Position numbers and translations under genes: made by a program. A stretch of DNA of 51,492 nt from a virus: positions 1 to 51,492 of IMG/VR virus record IMGVR_UViG_3300042731_008773, one strand, 5' to 3'. Every line of letters begins with the position of its first letter. The first letter of the stretch is position 1. Shown piece after piece: positions 25,091 to 33,953 of the stretch. The notes under the pieces were generated by a model. It worked only from the letters and a program-made list of their open reading frames with translations, was not told the origin of the DNA and ran no database searches.

Positions 25091-25264
25091 TCAAACCTCC
25101 TCTTTTTTTTCTTTAATCGAGAACCTTTTTCTCGATCTTGTTACAACATCAATTTTGTTTGCTGTCTCTTGTATTTCAATAACTATATCACCATATTGTA
25201 AATTACCAATTTCTTCTTTGACAAATTGCAGTATATTTTTTAGCACATTATCTGAGACTTCCAT
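25091..25264 (-). CDS. Small DUF2292/YezD-like protein
   Basis: GAGGAG lies before ATG 25264. The 57-residue protein begins MEVSDNVLKNILQF and contains IGNLQYGDIVIEIQ and a C-terminal KRF, matching the pattern of DUF2292 proteins (short, a helix plus two strands with YG-x-[IV]-x-I). Function of that family is unknown. It is the last gene of the head-proximal late segment before the opposing early cluster. An 8-bp inverted repeat ATCGAGAA/TTCTCGAT lies near its 3' end. Confidence 0.6.
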   Translation of the reverse strand: MEVSDNVLKNILQFVKEEIGNLQYGDIVIEIQETANKIDVVTRSRKRFSIKEKKEEV

Positions 25265-26263
25265 TTATATCTCCTCTGGAAATGGTTTCATATCAATTTC
25301 ATTATCCACCATGGCAATTACATCATCAAAATATGGTATTGCAGTACATCGACATTGAATATCCTGACCTGGATGTAATTCAATACCACCAATTGATAAT
25401 CGTTTCTTCCATGTCTTCCCGCCATCATCACTATATACACTAGCATCATCCCACCGGCATAATCTCCCCTGCATTGCTCTATGAGTTTTCCTTACCCTCT
25501 CGTCTCCAACAGTTGCCCATATATACATTTCAATACCGGCGTCAGTTTGTCTGCGCCTTGTAAACGACTCAGTAAGTTTTCCTACCTGGTCCCTTGCAAT
25601 TAAACGTGCTCTATTATCAATATATTTCTTTTGCAGTTTCTTACTTTTCTTTAGCATCTTTTTAACTGCTTCCTCAAAAGTCGGAGCACTTGCTGAATTT
25701 TGAACACCTTCACTAACAAGTAAATTGAGATTTTTAATATAATCTTGTGTTAATGATTTAATCAAAGTCTCATTGTTTTGTGCCCACACATTGATGACTT
25801 CAGCCTCCCAGGGCTCATAAGGAAAAAATTTAAGTCCAAGCACCTCTTCAGTAAATCTGAACCACTGCTTTGCATTTTGCTCCGAGGTGTCAAAGCCAAC
25901 ATTAACTATCATTGTCTTTAATCCCTCCTCCGACGCCTTCTGTGCCATCACTTGCAATTCCTCAATAGTCGTTGCAAACTCATCTACAAATGCATCCATT
26001 CTAATACTGTCTTGCTTTTCGGTATTAAGATTATACCCAATGACCCAATTCATTAGATTGGCTTGCAGGATCAAATATGCTGTTTCCGTAAGTGGTTTCA
26101 TCCAAGTTCTTAATGCTTGCCAGTACTGCCGTTCGATTGCATGAGGATATATCCACTTTTTGCGTTGTGGACGTTTATTTCTTTTACGATTACCTTTACC
26201 CATATTACGACGACGCTGATAAAGCATTTCTTGAAATACAGTTGTATTATTAAATTGAGGCAT
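25265..26263 (-). CDS. Minor head protein, MuF/SPP1 gp7-like
   Basis: The 332-residue protein has a basic N-terminus (QRRRNMGKGNRKRNKRPQRK) and the MuF signature in the C-terminal half: RARLIARDQVGKL, YIWATVGDERVR-x-x-H and a final HPGQDIQCRC. MuF-like proteins bind near the portal and are often injected with DNA. The gene normally follows the portal; here the type IV-B cassette separates the two. Confidence 0.8.
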   Translation of the reverse strand: MPQFNNTTVFQEMLYQRRRNMGKGNRKRNKRPQRKKWIYPHAIERQYWQALRTWMKPLTETAYLILQANLMNWVIGYNLNTEKQDSIRMDAFVDEFATTIEELQVMAQKASEEGLKTMIVNVGFDTSEQNAKQWFRFTEEVLGLKFFPYEPWEAEVINVWAQNNETLIKSLTQDYIKNLNLLVSEGVQNSASAPTFEEAVKKMLKKSKKLQKKYIDNRARLIARDQVGKLTESFTRRRQTDAGIEMYIWATVGDERVRKTHRAMQGRLCRWDDASVYSDDGGKTWKKRLSIGGIELHPGQDIQCRCTAIPYFDDVIAMVDNEIDMKPFPEEI

Positions 26264-26472
26264 TATATTCTTTTTCCTAATTTCGTTAATAACAGTCTTT
26301 TATTTCTTTTTTTACCTTTCAAGTATTTATATTCGATTCCGTCCCATCCAGTTAAAGGGACAACCCAATATAAAATACACCATTCTTTAAATATTCCATT
26401 ATCAATTGTTTTTGCTAATCGAATAAACAACCATTGGAGAAAGTAATAATTTAATATACCTAATTTAGACAT
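26263..26472 (-). CDS. Small hydrophobic/basic protein, unknown
   Basis: The 69-residue protein begins MSKLGILNYYFLQWLF, with a Trp-rich middle (CILYWVVPLTGW) and a basic C-terminus (KYLKGKKRNKR). It overlaps the MuF start by one base and the preceding 56-residue gene by eight. It could be a peripheral membrane or DNA-binding accessory. Not recognised. Confidence 0.45.
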   Translation of the reverse strand: MSKLGILNYYFLQWLFIRLAKTIDNGIFKEWCILYWVVPLTGWDGIEYKYLKGKKRNKRLLLTKLGKRI

Positions 26473-26635
26473 TTACTTTCCTTTTTCTACGATATAGTGA
26501 CCGACGTTTGTTGGTGCCGTTTGTTATTGTTTTGCCTTGTCTTGCAAGTCTTTTTTTACTGGTTGTTTCTTTTGCAATCTTTACCATATCTAATTTTTCA
26601 ACTTCTCCATATATCCCGTCATTTATTTGTTGCAT
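26465..26635 (-). CDS. Small basic protein (56 residues), unknown
   Basis: GGAGG precedes ATG 26635. The product begins MQQINDGIYGEVEKLD and ends in a strongly basic tail (NKRRSLYRRKRKV). Its stop overlaps the next start. The tail suggests nucleic-acid binding. It lies between the cysH-like and MuF-proximal genes, so it may be either the last gene of the type IV cassette or a head accessory. Confidence 0.5.
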   Translation of the reverse strand: MQQINDGIYGEVEKLDMVKIAKETTSKKRLARQGKTITNGTNKRRSLYRRKRKVNV

Positions 26636-26664
26636 AATATCCTCCTAAAATATATTTTAAAGCC

Positions 26665-27375
26665 TTACTGCAATTTATGCAAAATATCACTATAATATTC
26701 TCGTTCCCATAAATTTTTATCAAAATTATCCCCTCTTTTTATACCTATTGAAGCAACTCGTAAATATTCACGTTTATAACGACCTCCTCCAAGCATCGCA
26801 TAATTAGAATGAATTGGTAATTTATAATGATTTAAATAAGCGAAAACATCTTTTTCTTTCCACCACCCCAAAGGACGACACGTGTTTTTAGTTTGATAAC
26901 CATATAATTTCATTACTATCTTTCTTATACCAGACTCATCTGCTCTAATACCAGATACATATTTATTTCCATATTTTTTATTAGCTATTTTAAATCCTTT
27001 TTCAATAGTTCCTGTAGCTCTCAATCTATTCCCATCAAACCATCGATCTATATGTATTTCATTATAATTTACATTTCTAAATTGTTTTAAAAATTTATCC
27101 CTAACAACAAAACAATAAGGATTTACTATATCTTTCACAACAATCCAAACAAAAGGAATATTTAAACCTGACTGAAGACATAAATGAATAAGTACAGTCG
27201 AATCCTTTCCCCAGGAAATAGAAGCATAATTCGGTTTAAATTTTTTTATAATATTGATTGCATCAATTTCTTTTTTTCTGACATTATTTAATTTATAATT
27301 TATTAAATCAATTTCTTCATACTCCTTCCATAATTCTAAATCTTCTTTTGTATGTCGTTCACATTCTATGAGCAT
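26665..27375 (-). CDS. cysH: CysH-like PP-loop protein of the type IV-B cassette
   Basis: The 236-residue protein contains the PP-loop S-W-G-K-D-S (residues 54-59), then IPFVWIVVKDI and a C-terminal CRPLGWWKEKDVFAYL characteristic of PAPS-reductase-like ATP pyrophosphatases, including phage CysH/DndC types. Type IV-B CRISPR loci are known to carry a cysH-like gene beside csf1-csf3, so the location is meaningful. Whether it modifies nucleic acid, a nucleotide or sulfate is unknown. Its start overlaps the methyltransferase-like gene by ten bases. Confidence 0.75.
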   Translation of the reverse strand: MLIECERHTKEDLELWKEYEEIDLINYKLNNVRKKEIDAINIIKKFKPNYASISWGKDSTVLIHLCLQSGLNIPFVWIVVKDIVNPYCFVVRDKFLKQFRNVNYNEIHIDRWFDGNRLRATGTIEKGFKIANKKYGNKYVSGIRADESGIRKIVMKLYGYQTKNTCRPLGWWKEKDVFAYLNHYKLPIHSNYAMLGGGRYKREYLRVASIGIKRGDNFDKNLWEREYYSDILHKLQ

Positions 27376-27767
27376 TGTTTTATACTCCAGTCATATAAAA
27401 TAATAGATAAAGAAGCTTCTACAGTAAGACAAAAACTATTAATTGTAGGAATTTTTAATTTATTGTTACAATTGATTTTTTTAGGTAAACCACAGGTTTC
27501 TCCACCAATTATTATACCTTCAATATTTTTCCAATCAAAATTGTATATTGATTTTTCATAATAATTTTCAAATGCTACTATATTTTTTAAATTATTAGGA
27601 AAAGAAATTGTTTTAATTTGTACTTTATCTTTTGCAGTAAATAAGTTACCTTTTAATTTATAATTTTTATTATCAGAAATAATAAAAATTTCTTCTATAC
27701 CAAAACTATAACAAGTTCTATATACTCTATTTAGATTCCTATTAACATTATACAAATAAATTTTCAC
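27366..27767 (-). CDS. SPOUT/TrmH-like RNA methyltransferase fold protein
   Basis: The 133-residue protein starts with a Rossmann-like MKIYLYNVNRNLNRVYRTCYSFG. It ends with the SPOUT knot pattern: IIIGGETCGLP (like GxExxGL in TrmH) and IPTINSFCLTVEASLSIILYDW (like IPMxGxxxSLNVSxAxxIxLYE). SPOUT proteins methylate tRNA or rRNA ribose or bases using AdoMet. At 133 residues it is a minimal form with one substitution in the SLN motif (CLT). It is translationally linked to the type IV genes; I know of no described SPOUT partner of type IV-B. Confidence 0.6.
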   Translation of the reverse strand: MKIYLYNVNRNLNRVYRTCYSFGIEEIFIISDNKNYKLKGNLFTAKDKVQIKTISFPNNLKNIVAFENYYEKSIYNFDWKNIEGIIIGGETCGLPKKINCNNKLKIPTINSFCLTVEASLSIILYDWSIKQCS

Positions 27768-28276
27768 TTTTTCTCCTTATTCCTTCCATAATTAGGATTG
27801 ATATATTTTCGGATATGTTGTCGCCGGCAATTTCTACAAACTGTTTTACCAGGAAAAAAACTTTTAAACATATATTCTTTTTTACTTTCACCACAAATAT
27901 CACAACAATTAAAATAATTAGGGGAATTTTTTTTATACTTCTTCCTTCTTTTTTTTTCTCTTTTATCTGCTTTGTCAAACGGAAGCTGACGATTAAAAAT
28001 TTTTTTAATATAAGAAAAAGAATAAGAAGAAATTACATGCCTATAAAAATAATATAATTCACGTTGTAATAATAAATTTCTTTTTTTCAAATCACCTTCT
28101 GATAAACAAGCAAAGGCGATGATTTGAAAAACATCCTCTTTATAATAAGGATAAACATATTCAAAAATTCTATTATGTTTTGCAAAAGTAAAAAATAATA
28201 GAAAATCAGGAATAATCTCTGCATATTTTTTTATTATAAAAAAAGTACCTGTTCCAGAATAATTAATACTCAACAT
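27764..28276 (-). CDS. Zinc-ribbon protein of the type IV cassette, unknown
   Basis: I choose ATG 28276 (overlapping the csf3 stop by seven bases) over an in-frame TTG at 28312. The 170-residue product (MLSINYSGTGTF...) is helical in its first two thirds. A very basic stretch (KREKKRRKKYKK) then leads to a C-terminal four-cysteine zinc site, C-D-I-C-G and C-R-N-C-R. The shape suggests RNA or DNA binding. No homologous family is recognised; it is a candidate accessory component. Confidence 0.55.
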   Translation of the reverse strand: MLSINYSGTGTFFIIKKYAEIIPDFLLFFTFAKHNRIFEYVYPYYKEDVFQIIAFACLSEGDLKKRNLLLQRELYYFYRHVISSYSFSYIKKIFNRQLPFDKADKREKKRRKKYKKNSPNYFNCCDICGESKKEYMFKSFFPGKTVCRNCRRQHIRKYINPNYGRNKEKK

Positions 28277-28938
28277 GGAATAATTATTTCCCTTTGATTT
28301 TTTGGATGCCAATATGGGGGATTAACTGCTCCATATCCTATTTTAAATCCTGTGTATTCATTTTGCTTTTCTATTGGAAGAGTACGCATTAAAATTTTAA
28401 TATTATTTCCTTTGGCATAAACACTTAAATCGTCTTCTATTTTTTCAATTTCCCATGAAGAAATAAAACCATACCCTATTTTTCTATAATAACCAATAAA
28501 ATTTACATCTTTTAAAAGACGCTGACATTCTTCAAAATTACCATTCACAAACCATATAATTTTATCTATAAGTTTTACATGAATAGGAGCAAACCGGCTT
28601 TTATATACTCCTCCTCCAATTGATAGAACTCTCCTTTTGTCTGATTTAATTAATAGACTTAATTTATCAGTTTCAAATCGATATTGATGTCTATCATGCC
28701 ATTCTGTATATATTTTATAAATTGGATTAGAACACCTATATATTTTTAAATTTTGTATCATAAAATAATTAATAGGTATAGGAATATTTTCAAATTCCGA
28801 AAGTGGAGTAGATCTTAAAAATTTCTTTCCAGACACCTTCTTCATTTTAAAACTTAAAATGTATGTTAATAAAGAATCAAGTAAAGGAGGATCCCCACAT
28901 AAAGGAGATCCTAAATTAGCTGTTACTTTTAAATTCAT
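28270..28938 (-). CDS. csf3: Type IV CRISPR Csf3 (Cas5-like)
   Basis: The 222-residue protein begins MNLKVTANLGSPLCGDPPLLDSLLTYIL, a RAMP-type first strand with the SPLCGDPP-LLD pattern I associate with Csf3. A glycine-rich tail (GYGAVNPPYWHP) follows. Csf3 is the Cas5-like subunit that caps the 5' end of the guide in type IV complexes. It follows csf2 with a four-base overlap, the usual order. Confidence 0.8.
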   Translation of the reverse strand: MNLKVTANLGSPLCGDPPLLDSLLTYILSFKMKKVSGKKFLRSTPLSEFENIPIPINYFMIQNLKIYRCSNPIYKIYTEWHDRHQYRFETDKLSLLIKSDKRRVLSIGGGVYKSRFAPIHVKLIDKIIWFVNGNFEECQRLLKDVNFIGYYRKIGYGFISSWEIEKIEDDLSVYAKGNNIKILMRTLPIEKQNEYTGFKIGYGAVNPPYWHPKNQREIIIPC

Positions 28939-29855
28939 TTTTTCTCCTTATCTTCAGAAAAATTTTCATTCAGCCATTGTATACATTTTTCTTTATTTTT
29001 TATTATATGATCTTCATAATTTGATATATACATATCTATCTTATCGTCAGTAATTTCTATTTCTTTACACTCAATAAAATATCTCATATTTAAAAGACCA
29101 TGTCCAATTCTCGCTTGTCCTCCTATTGTTCCTCCTAATTCAGACCATGTTTTAAGTGCTAAAAATAAACTTCCAACTTCAAGTAAAGATACCTTATTCA
29201 AAATAAAACCATGATAAAACATAGCCCCTGGAATAACTGTCTGTCCAGAATACAACATTAAATTGCTTTTGGAACTTTCTATATTTTTATGTAATAATTC
29301 AGAAGCATCTTTTCTTTTTAATGCGTCTCCTCTTGTATATTGATATTGTTTTATAAAATCATCCGACATTTTTAAACAATCATTTGTTAATTTCCATTCA
29401 TTTGGCAAATGATTGTTTATATTTTTTTTATTCTCCTCACAAATTAATACACCACGTTTACAAATCATACTACCTGCCACGATTTGATCTCGTAAACTCC
29501 CACCAAGTAAACGAAATAAAGGAAATAAAATTTGTAATTCAGCTATAGACTTCATATTCTCATTTATAGAACTTTTTGTAAGTGCTCCTCCATAAAACAT
29601 ATAATTTACTTGATCTATATTTAATTTCCCTGCAAGATCTAATTTATCTATTAAAAATAAAGTGCCAGGCTCTCTTATAAATTTATGTCTAATAGCGTTT
29701 CCGGAAATTACAGGAACATCTTTTATTTTGTCATTATATAAAATTTTTTCTTTATTTATTAAAGATTCATTACCAGCCGTTCCCATCATATGTGTTAGAG
29801 AAGACAATACTTTTGAAATACAATGTATATTTACATTTAATAATTTTTCACTCAT
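28935..29855 (-). CDS. csf2: Type IV CRISPR Csf2 (Cas7-like backbone)
   Basis: The 306-residue protein has the Csf2 pattern: NVNIHCISKVLSSLTHMMGT near the start, VPVISGNAIRHKFIREPGT, MFYGGALTKS, PLFRLLGGSLRDQIVAGSM, and a C-terminal GGTIGGQARIGHGL. Csf2 forms the Cas7-like filament that binds RNA in type IV ribonucleoproteins. Intact length and motifs suggest a functional subunit. Overlaps with neighbours indicate one transcript. Confidence 0.88.
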   Translation of the reverse strand: MSEKLLNVNIHCISKVLSSLTHMMGTAGNESLINKEKILYNDKIKDVPVISGNAIRHKFIREPGTLFLIDKLDLAGKLNIDQVNYMFYGGALTKSSINENMKSIAELQILFPLFRLLGGSLRDQIVAGSMICKRGVLICEENKKNINNHLPNEWKLTNDCLKMSDDFIKQYQYTRGDALKRKDASELLHKNIESSKSNLMLYSGQTVIPGAMFYHGFILNKVSLLEVGSLFLALKTWSELGGTIGGQARIGHGLLNMRYFIECKEIEITDDKIDMYISNYEDHIIKNKEKCIQWLNENFSEDKEKK

Positions 29856-30384
29856 TTTCTTCCTCCTGAAATAAATCTAACTCTTTTTTCATATTTTTTC
29901 TTTTTCTTACCCTTATTTTTTCTTCTATAATTTTTTCCTTCTTATCATCATATTTTTTTCTCCATAAATCCCTTGCATGAATAAGAAAAAGAAAATATTT
30001 CTTTTCAATAAGCTTCAAAAATTCAACTTTCCATTCTAAAGATTTTGTAGAAATAATATCTACAAATGATATAAGAGATTCATTTGCAGCCACTTTACCA
30101 GGTTCAGCTTTTATATAATCCAAAGAACAATTTATAAACATATCAATATCATCCCCTGCTTTTGCAATAGAAGCAAGCAATCCATTTCCTATTCTTTCCC
30201 ATAAAGTTTTACGATCCAAATCACTTGAAAATAGTTCTGGTAAAATGGAAATAAATTTTATTATTTCCATTTTTAAATCCTCCTGATCTTCTACTTCTAA
30301 TTTTTTAAACGTATCCACCACCCCTGCTACTTCCAAACGAAATTCTTCCAAAGAAATAGAAGTTACATTACTTTTTTGATTCAT
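29848..30384 (-). CDS. Type IV-B small subunit (Cas11-like) candidate
   Basis: The 178-residue helical protein lies between csf1 and csf2, the slot of the small subunit in type IV-B loci. Its helices (EEFRLEVAGVVDTFKKLEV, LWERIGNGLLASIAKAGDDIDMFI) and a basic tail (KIRVRKRKNMKKELD) suit a Cas11-like protein lining the filament. No specific motif proves the family, so assignment relies on order, size and predicted helicity. It overlaps csf1 by 17 bases and csf2 by eight. Confidence 0.65.
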   Translation of the reverse strand: MNQKSNVTSISLEEFRLEVAGVVDTFKKLEVEDQEDLKMEIIKFISILPELFSSDLDRKTLWERIGNGLLASIAKAGDDIDMFINCSLDYIKAEPGKVAANESLISFVDIISTKSLEWKVEFLKLIEKKYFLFLIHARDLWRKKYDDKKEKIIEEKIRVRKRKNMKKELDLFQEEENE

Positions 30385-31012
30385 TTCTTGATTCCTCCTT
30401 ATTTTTTGCCAACCATGCAGCCAATTGACTTAATAATTCATTTTGTATAGTTAACCATTTCTCATATTCAGAAATAGTATTATAATAATCATTAACAGCT
30501 ATGAAATAATTAAAATGAGGTTTCACTAATAAAGCCGGTTTTCCAATAGCTGCTGTTAAATAATCTGCTAACTTCAATCTACTTATTAATTTACTTATAT
30601 TTACATATATTCTTTTTTCTTCAAATTGAATAGGATAATCATCTTTTGTTTGTGCCCAAATGCTTCTAAAAGCAATATTCTTTTTTCCTGATTCTGAAAT
30701 AATTATTTTAAAAGGGGGTTCTGGTGGAATTAGTATTTTCTCTCTTATCTCTTTTACATGTTTTTTTGAAAAAGCAATTCTTTTATCTTTAGTAATTACC
30801 CAGGAATATAAACGAGGAGAGCCTGTTCTTACTTCCTTATCAATCATTTCAATTTTTGATTTGCTTCCAAAAAAATAAGCACATTCTTCACAAACATATT
30901 TTGATAAGGAATCTGCAACAATATCAACATTTGTAAAAGTTGACCTAACAAAATCTTTTGTGGAATACTTATTAGTACATACACAACCACAAAAATAACA
31001 ATTATAATTCAT
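30368..31012 (-). CDS. csf1: Type IV CRISPR Csf1 (large-subunit-like, zinc finger)
   Basis: The 214-residue protein has an N-terminal zinc finger (C5-x-x-C8 with further Cys10 and Cys12, and C41-x-x-C44), followed by SPRLYSWVITKDKRIAFSKKHVKEIREKI and a helical C-terminus. This is the Csf1 layout, the Cas8-like signature protein of type IV. It opens the cassette, only 33 bases after the portal stop, with no visible promoter in between, so it should be co-transcribed with the late genes. Confidence 0.82.
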   Translation of the reverse strand: MNYNCYFCGCVCTNKYSTKDFVRSTFTNVDIVADSLSKYVCEECAYFFGSKSKIEMIDKEVRTGSPRLYSWVITKDKRIAFSKKHVKEIREKILIPPEPPFKIIISESGKKNIAFRSIWAQTKDDYPIQFEEKRIYVNISKLISRLKLADYLTAAIGKPALLVKPHFNYFIAVNDYYNTISEYEKWLTIQNELLSQLAAWLAKNKEESRNESKK

Positions 31013-31045
31013 TAAAAATCCTCCAAAACTTTTAATATGTTTAAA

Positions 31046-32314
31046 TTATATCAAAGTATTATTTTCTAATTCAGGAAACCTCATCTTCCTTGCTTCTTCA
31101 CTATCATAAATTTGATTCATAATATTAAGATTATCTGTTTCTGCTTCTATTTTACCAATTTCAGCTAATTCCTTTTCAGTAGGTTCCCATAATGGATTAA
31201 GTTCAACTTCATATTCTTCAATTGGTTCTCCTTCTTCAGTTTGTCTTATTTGAGGATAAACATAACCAGCAACTAAATTAACTATTTTTTGTAATTCTGG
31301 CAATAATATAATTTCTTGTTTGCTCGATACATCATCATAATAATTTCTTATATCACTCTCACCTGTAGCATTCATGCCGGCAGGGGATCGTCCGAACAAC
31401 TTAGTAACAGGAATCCCACACACAGAAGATAAATTCATCATTCCTCTGTCAACAACATCACCAATTCCATTGAGAGAAACAGTATCTCTTGAATAGTCTT
31501 CATTCTCTCCAAGTAGAACGGCGTTTATAATTGATTTGCTTGCATTGATAATTTCCATACGATTGTAACACATATCAACACCAGACTTTCCTTGCGACAA
31601 TATTTGTGCAAGATTTGAAAGCTTATATTTACCAACTGAAAATTCAAGCATAAGATTAGAAATACCTCTTTCAATTGCTGAATAATTTGCAAGTCGCTGC
31701 CATATTTTTTGTAATGTTGATAATCCCCAATATCTGTACTTAATATCAAGTTCTTGACAATCCGAACTTACTTCCCCTTTAAATATTAAACATCTCGAAT
31801 TATGAACTTTCATTATATTTCCATCTCGTTTATAGATTGGAAATACCTCTATCTCCTCAAAATATTTACTATTTGGATCATCCACAATATCCGTACTGAT
31901 CAAGGGAATACGTGCAGCACTATAAACCCTCAAGGATTTTATTTCACCAGATGTTTGATTTAATGGATTTTCAAGTTTACCATTTTTTGTAATAATAACA
32001 ATTAATGCACCACGATATAACCTGGCATACTTTAATGCTTTGTTTATTGCAGTTCTTACACCAAGACGGCTCATTTCTTTTTTTATTACTTCATCATCAT
32101 TTTTTATTTTCCAACCATTCCTCGTCATATCATCTGGTACAACATCAACAATCTTAGAAGCAAGACCATCACCATCATACAAATTAGAAAGAGTTGAATC
32201 ATCAAATAAAACATATCCCCCCCAATCATTATGTTTTGTCTTATCAGATCGTTTGCCAAGACCAGCAAGTAAATTTACCCAACCATCTAATCTTGTCATC
32301 ATATCATTAAACAT
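31046..32314 (-). CDS. Portal protein (DUF1073-like)
   Basis: The 422-residue protein has WGGYVLFDDSTLSNLYDGDGLASKIVDVVPDDMTRNGW near the start, LKYARLYRGALIVI, and PVTKLFGRSPAGMNATGESD, all typical of the DUF1073 portal family. It forms the dodecameric DNA channel. The gene lies directly after the terminase pair and small protein, and directly before csf1. Confidence 0.88.
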   Translation of the reverse strand: MFNDMMTRLDGWVNLLAGLGKRSDKTKHNDWGGYVLFDDSTLSNLYDGDGLASKIVDVVPDDMTRNGWKIKNDDEVIKKEMSRLGVRTAINKALKYARLYRGALIVIITKNGKLENPLNQTSGEIKSLRVYSAARIPLISTDIVDDPNSKYFEEIEVFPIYKRDGNIMKVHNSRCLIFKGEVSSDCQELDIKYRYWGLSTLQKIWQRLANYSAIERGISNLMLEFSVGKYKLSNLAQILSQGKSGVDMCYNRMEIINASKSIINAVLLGENEDYSRDTVSLNGIGDVVDRGMMNLSSVCGIPVTKLFGRSPAGMNATGESDIRNYYDDVSSKQEIILLPELQKIVNLVAGYVYPQIRQTEEGEPIEEYEVELNPLWEPTEKELAEIGKIEAETDNLNIMNQIYDSEEARKMRFPELENNTLI

Positions 32315-32326
32315 TCAGTTCACCTC

Positions 32327-32467
32327 TCACTTTTTTTGCTGCTGTTGTAACTTATCATAATATATAGATTTTAATAACACACCTCTCATTTTTGTCAATC
32401 TTTTTATTTGTTGCTTTTGAAATTGCTTTATTCTATATTTATTTATTAAACTTTTTAATATTTTCAT
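32327..32467 (-). CDS. Very small basic protein, unknown
   Basis: GAGAGGAG lies before ATG 32467, giving a 46-residue Lys/Gln-rich helix (MKILKSLINKYRIKQFQK...). A longer in-frame reading to 32515 would overlap the terminase end without a ribosome site. It fills the gap between terminase and portal. Function unknown; basic helix suggests DNA or membrane contact. Confidence 0.45.
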   Translation of the reverse strand: MKILKSLINKYRIKQFQKQQIKRLTKMRGVLLKSIYYDKLQQQQKK

Positions 32468-32483
32468 TTTTACTCCTCTCAAG

Positions 32484-33953
32484 TTACATTTGCCAAAGAG
32501 CATCATCACTCTCAATTAGTCCTGAATATTCGAGTACTCCTGTAATTCCATCAGAACAATCATCATGTTTATTTGCCTTAAAATTCTTTTTATATCTCAG
32601 TAAATGTTTTGCAAATAAAGGAAACCGAGTCGTCCAATTAATTGGCATTAAAATTTTTCTCTGTACTTCAGCACTGTTAGTAATAATTCTACTTTCTTTA
32701 TTTGCTCCCTGATGAAACCAATTTATTACAAGTTTATTTTTTGACAACCTGTCAACATTCCTTGCAAATCCCCTACCTCCATTATTTGATTCAATAAATG
32801 CTTCTCTAATATGATTCCTTATAAGCATATTTGCTGTTTCTATCTCAGTCACCTCATGTGGTTCTTCTGTATAATAAATATCCAAAACATAAATCATATC
32901 ATCAATACCAACTCCAAAACAAATAGAACAAAGATAATCTGTACCGGTATCCGCCGTGTCGGTATAATTTCTAAGGTATCTAAAATCAGGTAAACGACTC
33001 CAAATATTAAAACCTTTATATAGTAACCCAACTTTCGGTTTTGGATCCCCTTGATGTAAAGACTCAAACTGCTCCTCATCAAGATTCCTTGTATCTTCTA
33101 ATTTCTTTTTGCTATGTCGATGTGGCCATAAAGGTTCTCCTATTTTTCTTTGATCTATTTCAGTTGAAGCATGATTCATTAAAGAAGGAAAATTTATTTT
33201 ATACCAAGCATTGTCAATTATATTTTTAGATTCTAACTGTTCTTTATTTTCAATTAAAATTACTTGCTCCTTATTTTCAAGCCACCCAATTAAATCTCCT
33301 TCATTCCATCGAGTAAATACAATTAACTCCTGACTATCATTATGTAATCTATTCCTTACAACTGATGAGTACCAATCAATAACACTGTCTAATATTACCG
33401 GACTGTTTCCTTCAGCATAATCTTTATACAAATCATCCATTATCATTAGATCAATTGGATTCCCTCCTAAAGGACCTCCTCTTCCCACAGCAAGTAATGA
33501 CCCCCGATAATTTACAATTTCAAATTCATCTTTTGTTTTCTGAAAAGCACTGTCTGATTTTTGAGTAAATTTTGTCTTAGCAATTGTTGTCTCCGAAAAT
33601 ACATTATAATACTCTTGAGAGCCAATAATTCTCTGTACATCAACACTAAACTTCCGCACAAAAGTTGTTGAATATGAAGCTATGCCAACTTTTAAATTAG
33701 GATTTAAACCAAGCATAAATGCCGGTAAACGTCTTGAAGACAATTCACTCTTTCCATGCTGAGGTCCAATCGTAACTATTAATTTTTTTATAATACCAAA
33801 TGCAAAAAGATTTAATATATTAGCATAAGTGCTGTGAAATGTTGTTTCCTTATAAGCTGGGAAGGTATATTTAACAAATGTTCCAAAATTCTTTGACGCC
33901 AAACTTCGCTGTATAAGTTCCAATTGTATTTGTTGTAATGCCAATCGACTCAT
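32484..33953 (-). CDS. terL: Terminase large subunit
   Basis: The 489-residue protein shows a Walker A-like GPQHGKSE (about residues 63-70), a Walker B LMIMDD (about 168-173) followed by LYKDYAEGNS, and a coupling motif near VFTRWNEGD. The nuclease domain begins near NYTDTADTGTDYLCSI, with YVLDIYY and a final NKHDDCSDGI carrying the acidic residues. It packages DNA into the prohead. The start overlaps the stop of a small membrane protein (ATGA). Confidence 0.9.
   Translation of the reverse strand: MSRLALQQIQLELIQRSLASKNFGTFVKYTFPAYKETTFHSTYANILNLFAFGIIKKLIVTIGPQHGKSELSSRRLPAFMLGLNPNLKVGIASYSTTFVRKFSVDVQRIIGSQEYYNVFSETTIAKTKFTQKSDSAFQKTKDEFEIVNYRGSLLAVGRGGPLGGNPIDLMIMDDLYKDYAEGNSPVILDSVIDWYSSVVRNRLHNDSQELIVFTRWNEGDLIGWLENKEQVILIENKEQLESKNIIDNAWYKINFPSLMNHASTEIDQRKIGEPLWPHRHSKKKLEDTRNLDEEQFESLHQGDPKPKVGLLYKGFNIWSRLPDFRYLRNYTDTADTGTDYLCSICFGVGIDDMIYVLDIYYTEEPHEVTEIETANMLIRNHIREAFIESNNGGRGFARNVDRLSKNKLVINWFHQGANKESRIITNSAEVQRKILMPINWTTRFPLFAKHLLRYKKNFKANKHDDCSDGITGVLEYSGLIESDDALWQM

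Noticed and set aside
26665-31012. Type IV-A system with DinG and Cas6
   Set aside because: No DinG-like helicase or Cas6-like gene is adjacent; the cysH-like gene and small subunit point to IV-B.
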